15,802 nt of DNA from JANNHK01 sp034408875. GTDB taxonomy: Bacteria; Actinomycetota; Acidimicrobiia; IMCC26256; PALSA-610. Below the pieces are notes generated by a model. It did not search any database, was not told where the DNA came from, and saw only the letters and a list, made by a program, of their open reading frames with translations. The first letter of the stretch is position 1; each line of letters begins with the position of its first letter. This document shows, piece after piece, positions 12,706 through 15,802 of this stretch. Position numbers and translations under genes: made by a program. The DNA lies in assembly GCA_034408875.1 (NCBI GenBank), contig JAWXCJ010000153.1:1-15802 (forward strand), read 5' to 3'.

Positions 12706-12930
12706 CTGGCAAAACCGAAGGATGACACGATTCTGGTCGAAGGCACGGTCACCGAGCCGTTGCCGAACGCCATGTTCCGTGTCGAGTTGGAGAACGGACA
12801 CAAGGTGCTGGCACATATCTCGGGGAAGATGCGGATGCACTACATCCGGATCGCCCCGGGCGACCGGGTTCAGGTGGAGCTCACTCCGTACGACCTGACA
12901 CGCGGCCGCATCACGTACCGCTACAAGTAG
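12706..12930 (+). CDS. infA: Translation initiation factor IF-1, apparent CTG start
   Basis: IF-1 (74 aa from the proposed start), which binds the 30S A site during initiation. The OB-fold is complete: DDTILVEGTVTEPLPNAMF, ELENGHKVLAHISGKMRMHY, then RVQVELTPYDLTRGRITYRYK. The homologous Met position, directly before AKPKDD, is the codon CTG at 12706-12708. No ATG, GTG or TTG lies in this frame nearer than GTG 12613, which would add 31 unrelated residues. An ATG at 12698 is in another frame. GAGG at 12691-12694 is eleven bases before the CTG. Alternatives are the GTG 12613 start or a sequencing error just upstream. Identity is certain; the start is not. Confidence 0.95.
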   Translation: MAKPKDDTILVEGTVTEPLPNAMFRVELENGHKVLAHISGKMRMHYIRIAPGDRVQVELTPYDLTRGRITYRYK

Positions 12931-12950
12931 CTCGAGGACGACTGCGCACG

Positions 12951-13064
12951 ATGAAGGTCCGACCTTCCGTCAAGAAGATGTGTGACAAGTGCAAGGTGAT
13001 CCGTCGCCACGGGTCCGTGCGCGTCATCTGCGTCGACCCGCGTCACAAGCAGCGTCAGGGCTAA
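12951..13064 (+). CDS. rpmJ: 50S ribosomal protein L36, zinc type
   Basis: Large-subunit protein L36 (37 aa), the smallest ribosomal protein. The complete sequence fits: MKVRPSVKKMCDKCKVIRRHG then VRVICVDPRHKQRQG. Zinc ligands C11, C14, C27 and H32 are all present, so this is the zinc-binding form. The gene begins 20 bases after infA, with GAGGA at 12934-12938 as a distant ribosome site, and ends nine bases before rpsM. This infA-rpmJ-rpsM order is standard for the alpha section. Confidence 0.98.
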   Translation: MKVRPSVKKMCDKCKVIRRHGSVRVICVDPRHKQRQG

Positions 13065-13073
13065 GGGGAGCAC

Positions 13074-13451
13074 ATGGCTCGCATTTCCGGCGTCGACATT
13101 CCGCGCGAGAAGCGCCTGGAGATCTCGCTCACGTACATCTACGGCATCGGCCGCACCCTCGCCCAGCAGGTGTGCGACGAGACGCAGATGTCGCGTGACA
13201 CCCGCGTCCGTGACCTCACCGACGAAGAAGTCGCCCGGCTGCGCACCTACATCGATCAGAACTGCAAGGTCGAAGGTGACCTGCGCCGCGAGATCAGCCA
13301 GAACATCAAGCGCAAGATGGAGATCGGTAACTACGAGGGCCTGCGGCACCGTCGCGGCCTACCGGTCCACGGACAGCGCACCCGCACCAACGCCCGCACC
13401 CGGAAGGGACCGAAGAAGACGGTCGCCGGGAAAAAGCGCGCACGTAAGTAA
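13074..13451 (+). CDS. rpsM: 30S ribosomal protein S13
   Basis: Small-subunit protein S13 (125 aa), in the 30S head, bridging to L5 of the large subunit and touching P-site tRNA. Family blocks are ARISGVDIPREKRLEISLTYIYGIG at the start, RDLTDEEVARLRTYID and the C-terminal RHRRGLPVHGQRTRTNARTRKG with the basic tail KKTVAGKKRARK. Length is normal. AAGGGGAG (13063-13070) lies just before the ATG, overlapping the rpmJ stop. Confidence 0.99.
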   Translation: MARISGVDIPREKRLEISLTYIYGIGRTLAQQVCDETQMSRDTRVRDLTDEEVARLRTYIDQNCKVEGDLRREISQNIKRKMEIGNYEGLRHRRGLPVHGQRTRTNARTRKGPKKTVAGKKRARK

Positions 13452-13466
13452 GGGGCACAGAACATC

Positions 13467-13865
13467 GTGGCGAAGCCTGCAGCCGGTGGACGGCGGCCGA
13501 AGCGAAAAGAGCGCAAGAACGTCGCGTACGGCGTCGCGCACATCAAGTCGACGTTCAACAACACGATCATCACGTTCACCGATCAGTCGGGGAACGCGCT
13601 GGCGTGGGCGTCGTCGGGCAACGTCGGGTACAAGGGCTCGCGCAAGAGCACACCGTTCGCCGCGCAGCTCGCGGCCGAGGCTGCGGCCAAGCGCGCCATG
13701 GAGCACGGTGTGCGCAAGGTCGACGTGGTGGTGAAGGGTCCCGGCTCCGGCCGCGAGACCGCCATTCGTTCCATCCAGAACGCCGGTATCGAGGTTGTTG
13801 GCATCAAAGACGTCACGCCCGTTCCGCATAACGGTTGCCGCCCGCCGAAGCGGCGGAGGGTCTGA
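13467..13865 (+). CDS. rpsK: 30S ribosomal protein S11 (GTG start)
   Basis: Small-subunit protein S11 (132 aa), on the platform near the E-site mRNA. Recognised by KNVAYGVAHIKSTFNNTIITFTD, then GNALAWASSGNVGYKGSRKSTPFAAQ, GPGSGRETAIRSIQ and the invariant end PHNGCRPPKRRRV; the Asn-Gly there is where isoaspartate forms in E. coli S11. GTG 13467 is chosen from length and homology; AAGGGG near 13450-13455 is about eleven bases upstream. The next gene rpsD starts three bases after the stop. Confidence 0.99.
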   Translation: MAKPAAGGRRPKRKERKNVAYGVAHIKSTFNNTIITFTDQSGNALAWASSGNVGYKGSRKSTPFAAQLAAEAAAKRAMEHGVRKVDVVVKGPGSGRETAIRSIQNAGIEVVGIKDVTPVPHNGCRPPKRRRV

Positions 13866-13868
13866 GTC

Positions 13869-14495
13869 ATGGCACGTGAACTTGTCGGTCCTGTTTGCCG
13901 GCTCTGCCGGCGCGAACGCACGAAGCTGTTCCTCAAGGGCACCAAGTGCGAGACGATGCGCTGCCCGATCGAGCGCCGCCCCTACCCGCCCGGCCAGCAC
14001 GGTCGCGGTCGGGTGCGCGAGAGCGAGTACCTGTTCCAGCTTCGTGAGAAGCAGAAGGCGCGCCGCATCTACGGGCTGCTCGAGAAGCAGTTCCGCAACT
14101 TGTACGCGAAGGCGAACAAGCAGTCCGGCATCACGGGCGAGAACCTGCTCCGGCTGTTGGAGTTGCGCCTCGACAACGTCGTGTTCCGCGCCGGGTTCGC
14201 ATCGAGCCGCAACCAGGCCCGCCAGTTCGTGCGCCACGGCCACGTCTCGGTGGACGGGAAGCGGGTCACGATCCCGTCGTACACGCTGCGCAAGGGCCAG
14301 GAGATCAGCATCCGCGCCAAGGCCCAGAAGATGATCGTCGTCCGCCACAACATCGACACGCTCGACCGCATCGCGCCGCAGTGGCTCGAAGTGACTCCGG
14401 GCGATTTCAAGGCCATCGTGCGCGACCTGCCGATTCGCGAGCAGATCGACGTACCGGTGCGCGAACAGCTCATCGTCGAGCTGTACTCGAAGTAG
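13869..14495 (+). CDS. rpsD: 30S ribosomal protein S4, cysteine-containing form
   Basis: Small-subunit protein S4 (208 aa), a primary 16S rRNA binder and, in E. coli, the repressor of the alpha operon. The N-terminus holds four cysteines, C10-x2-C13 and C27-x4-C32, expected to bind zinc. The core has PPGQHGRGR and EKQKARRIYGLLEKQFRNLY, and the S4 RNA-binding domain is at about 98-160 (RLDNVVFRAGFASSRNQARQFV, VSVDGKRVTIPSY). The usual C-terminal REQIDVPVREQLIVELYSK is intact. GGAGGG (13855-13860) is eight bases before the ATG. It ends 35 bases before rpoA. Confidence 0.99.
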   Translation: MARELVGPVCRLCRRERTKLFLKGTKCETMRCPIERRPYPPGQHGRGRVRESEYLFQLREKQKARRIYGLLEKQFRNLYAKANKQSGITGENLLRLLELRLDNVVFRAGFASSRNQARQFVRHGHVSVDGKRVTIPSYTLRKGQEISIRAKAQKMIVVRHNIDTLDRIAPQWLEVTPGDFKAIVRDLPIREQIDVPVREQLIVELYSK

Positions 14496-14530
14496 CGCAC
14501 CCACTTTTTCGAAACGCAGAGGGCTGCACC

Positions 14531-15466
14531 ATGCTCATCATTCAGCGACCCGAGATCGAAGCCGGCGATGCCGACGGAGATCTCCAGTCATTTGTCATCT
14601 CACCGCTCGAGCCCGGCTTCGGCCACACGCTCGGCAACAGCCTGCGTCGCACACTGCTGTCGTCGATTCCCGGCGCGGCGGTCACGCAGGTGCGTTTCGA
14701 CGACGCGCTGCACGAGTTCGACGTCGTCAAGGGTGTGAAGGAAGACGTCACCGACGTCATCCTCAACCTGAAGGACCTCGTCCTGCGCTGCACCGCCGAC
14801 GAAGCGGTGACGCTGCGGCTCGACAAGCGCGGTCCGGGCGAAGTGCGCGCGGGCGACATCCAGGTGACGAGCGATGTCGAGGTGCTCAACCCCGACCTGT
14901 ACATCTGCACGGTCAACGCCCAGGGCCGCATCGCCCTCGACCTCACGGTCGAGCAGGGCCGCGGGTACCTCTCGGCCGAGCGCAACAAGCGTACGACGAC
15001 CATCGGTGTCATCCCGGTCGACGCGATCTTCTCGCCGGTCCGGCGGGTGTCGTTCAACGTCGAGCCGACCCGTGTCGAGCAGGCCACGAACTTCGACAAG
15101 CTCACGCTCGAGATCGAGACCGACGGTTCCATCACGCCGCGCGACGCACTTGCGTCGGCCGGCGACACGCTGCGCAAGCTCGTCGACCTCGTTGCCGAAC
15201 TTTCGGAGCAACCCCGGGGCCTGGAGCTCGGCGAGGTGGCGTCGCCCACGTCGACGTCGCCCGACCTCGACCTCCCGATCGAAGAGCTCGACCTTTCCGA
15301 GCGGCCGCGCAACTGCCTCAAGCGGGCGCGTGTCGACAGCATCGGCCAGCTCGTGCAGAAGACCGAAGACGACCTCCTCGCGATCACCAACTTCGGCGCC
15401 AAGTCGCTCGAAGAAGTGATCCAGAAGCTCGACGAGCGGGGGCTGTCGCTGCGGGTGAAGGAGTAG
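14531..15466 (+). CDS. rpoA: RNA polymerase alpha subunit
   Basis: RNA polymerase alpha subunit (311 aa), the assembly platform for beta and beta-prime. The N-terminal domain (about 1-228) has SPLEPGFGHTLGNSLRRTLL (residues 24-43), where the conserved arginines contact beta, and HEFDVVKGVKEDVTDVILNLK. A short Thr/Ser/Pro linker (about 236-246) leads to the C-terminal domain (about 248-308). There R258, N261, G289, K291 and S292 match, by eye, the E. coli residues that contact promoter UP elements. ATG 14531 has AGAGGG at 14518-14523, seven bases upstream; the frame is open further up inside rpsD, but that is not alpha. GCAG/CTGC (14516-14527) can present the AGGG in a four-base loop. Confidence 0.99.
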   Translation: MLIIQRPEIEAGDADGDLQSFVISPLEPGFGHTLGNSLRRTLLSSIPGAAVTQVRFDDALHEFDVVKGVKEDVTDVILNLKDLVLRCTADEAVTLRLDKRGPGEVRAGDIQVTSDVEVLNPDLYICTVNAQGRIALDLTVEQGRGYLSAERNKRTTTIGVIPVDAIFSPVRRVSFNVEPTRVEQATNFDKLTLEIETDGSITPRDALASAGDTLRKLVDLVAELSEQPRGLELGEVASPTSTSPDLDLPIEELDLSERPRNCLKRARVDSIGQLVQKTEDDLLAITNFGAKSLEEVIQKLDERGLSLRVKE

Positions 15467-15470
15467 CGCA

Positions 15471-15802
15471 ATGCCGGCTCCGAAGAAGGGCGCGCGCTTC
15501 GGCAGCGGCCCGTCGCACCAGAAGCACATGATGGCGAACCTTGCGGCCAGCCTGATCATCTCCGATGCCGGCGCGATCACCACGACCGTGGCCAAGGCCA
15601 AGATGCTGCGGCCCTACGTCGAGAAGCTGGTCACGAAGGCCAAGGTCGGCAGCGTGCACAAGCACCGCCAGGTCGTCGCGACGATCCACGACAAGGACGC
15701 CGCGCACCGCCTCTTCGACGAGATCGGCCCGCGCTACGCCGACCGCAACGGCGGCTACCTGCGCATCCTGAAGCTCGGTCCGCGCCACGGCGACAACGCG
15801 CC
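15471..15802 (+). CDS. rplQ: 50S ribosomal protein L17, 3' end outside the window
   Basis: Large-subunit protein L17, partial: 110 complete codons before the window edge, against a normal length of about 115-180 residues in bacteria. Features seen are ARFGSGPSHQKHMMANLAASLI at the start, then TTTVAKAKMLRPYVEKLVTKAK and the C-terminal GGYLRILKLGPRHGDNA. An ideal AAGGAG (15458-15463) is seven bases before the ATG, overlapping the rpoA stop. Being the last gene of the alpha section, it fits the cluster order. The true end and any extension cannot be seen. Confidence 0.97.
   Translation, partial: MPAPKKGARFGSGPSHQKHMMANLAASLIISDAGAITTTVAKAKMLRPYVEKLVTKAKVGSVHKHRQVVATIHDKDAAHRLFDEIGPRYADRNGGYLRILKLGPRHGDNA

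Noticed and set aside
13359..14504. A 381-codon minus-strand frame opposite rpsK and rpsD.
   Set aside because: Antisense to two certain genes, with composition typical of a shadow frame.
14600..15601. A 333-codon minus-strand frame opposite rpoA and rplQ.
   Set aside because: Shadow of rpoA codon structure; no family resemblance and no ribosome site of note.
1..15802. tRNA, rRNA, insertion sequences, prophage or other mobile features.
   Set aside because: None were seen; genes are packed end to end in conserved order, with no transposase, integrase or RNA gene signature.

Overview
The window is one uninterrupted, co-directional (+ strand) ribosomal-protein supercluster: the S10-spc-alpha region of a high-GC bacterium. 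Gene order is rplC-rplD-rplW-rplB-rpsS-rplV-rpsC-rplP-rpmC-rpsQ, rplN-rplX-rplE-rpsN-rpsH-rplF-rplR-rpsE-rpmD-rplO-secY-adk-map, then infA-rpmJ-rpsM-rpsK-rpsD-rpoA-rplQ (the last cut by the window edge). Strong GC bias, GTG starts, a zinc-lid adenylate kinase of the Gram-positive type, a zinc-type S14 and the contiguous secY-adk-map-infA-rpmJ block point to Actinomycetota. A deep lineage such as Acidimicrobiia is my best guess from protein flavour, but no search supports it.

Layout. Positions 1-213 are a leader with a strong hairpin and no recognisable rpsJ tail. Positions 214-5586 hold the S10 section, tightly packed with ATGA/TAATG overlaps. Positions 5583-9614 hold the spc section. Positions 9657-12504 hold secY, adk and map. 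Positions 12505-12705 are the largest internal gap; it carries a perfect hairpin and a promoter-like pair and marks the likely boundary to the alpha section (12706-15802). Every gene makes part of one programme: ribosomal proteins of both subunits, initiation factor 1, the RNA polymerase alpha subunit, the SecY channel, N-terminal methionine removal and adenylate recycling.

No new accessory system is visible; this is core housekeeping DNA. The points that deserve a look are finer. infA has no ATG/GTG/TTG at the expected place and appears to start at CTG. Several intergenic spacers are bridged exactly by tiny open frames whose start and stop overlap or abut the flanking genes. L4, L22 and S3 carry acidic low-complexity C-terminal tails, L22 with a 9-bp tandem repeat. 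The secY-adk spacer contains direct repeats and two hairpins.
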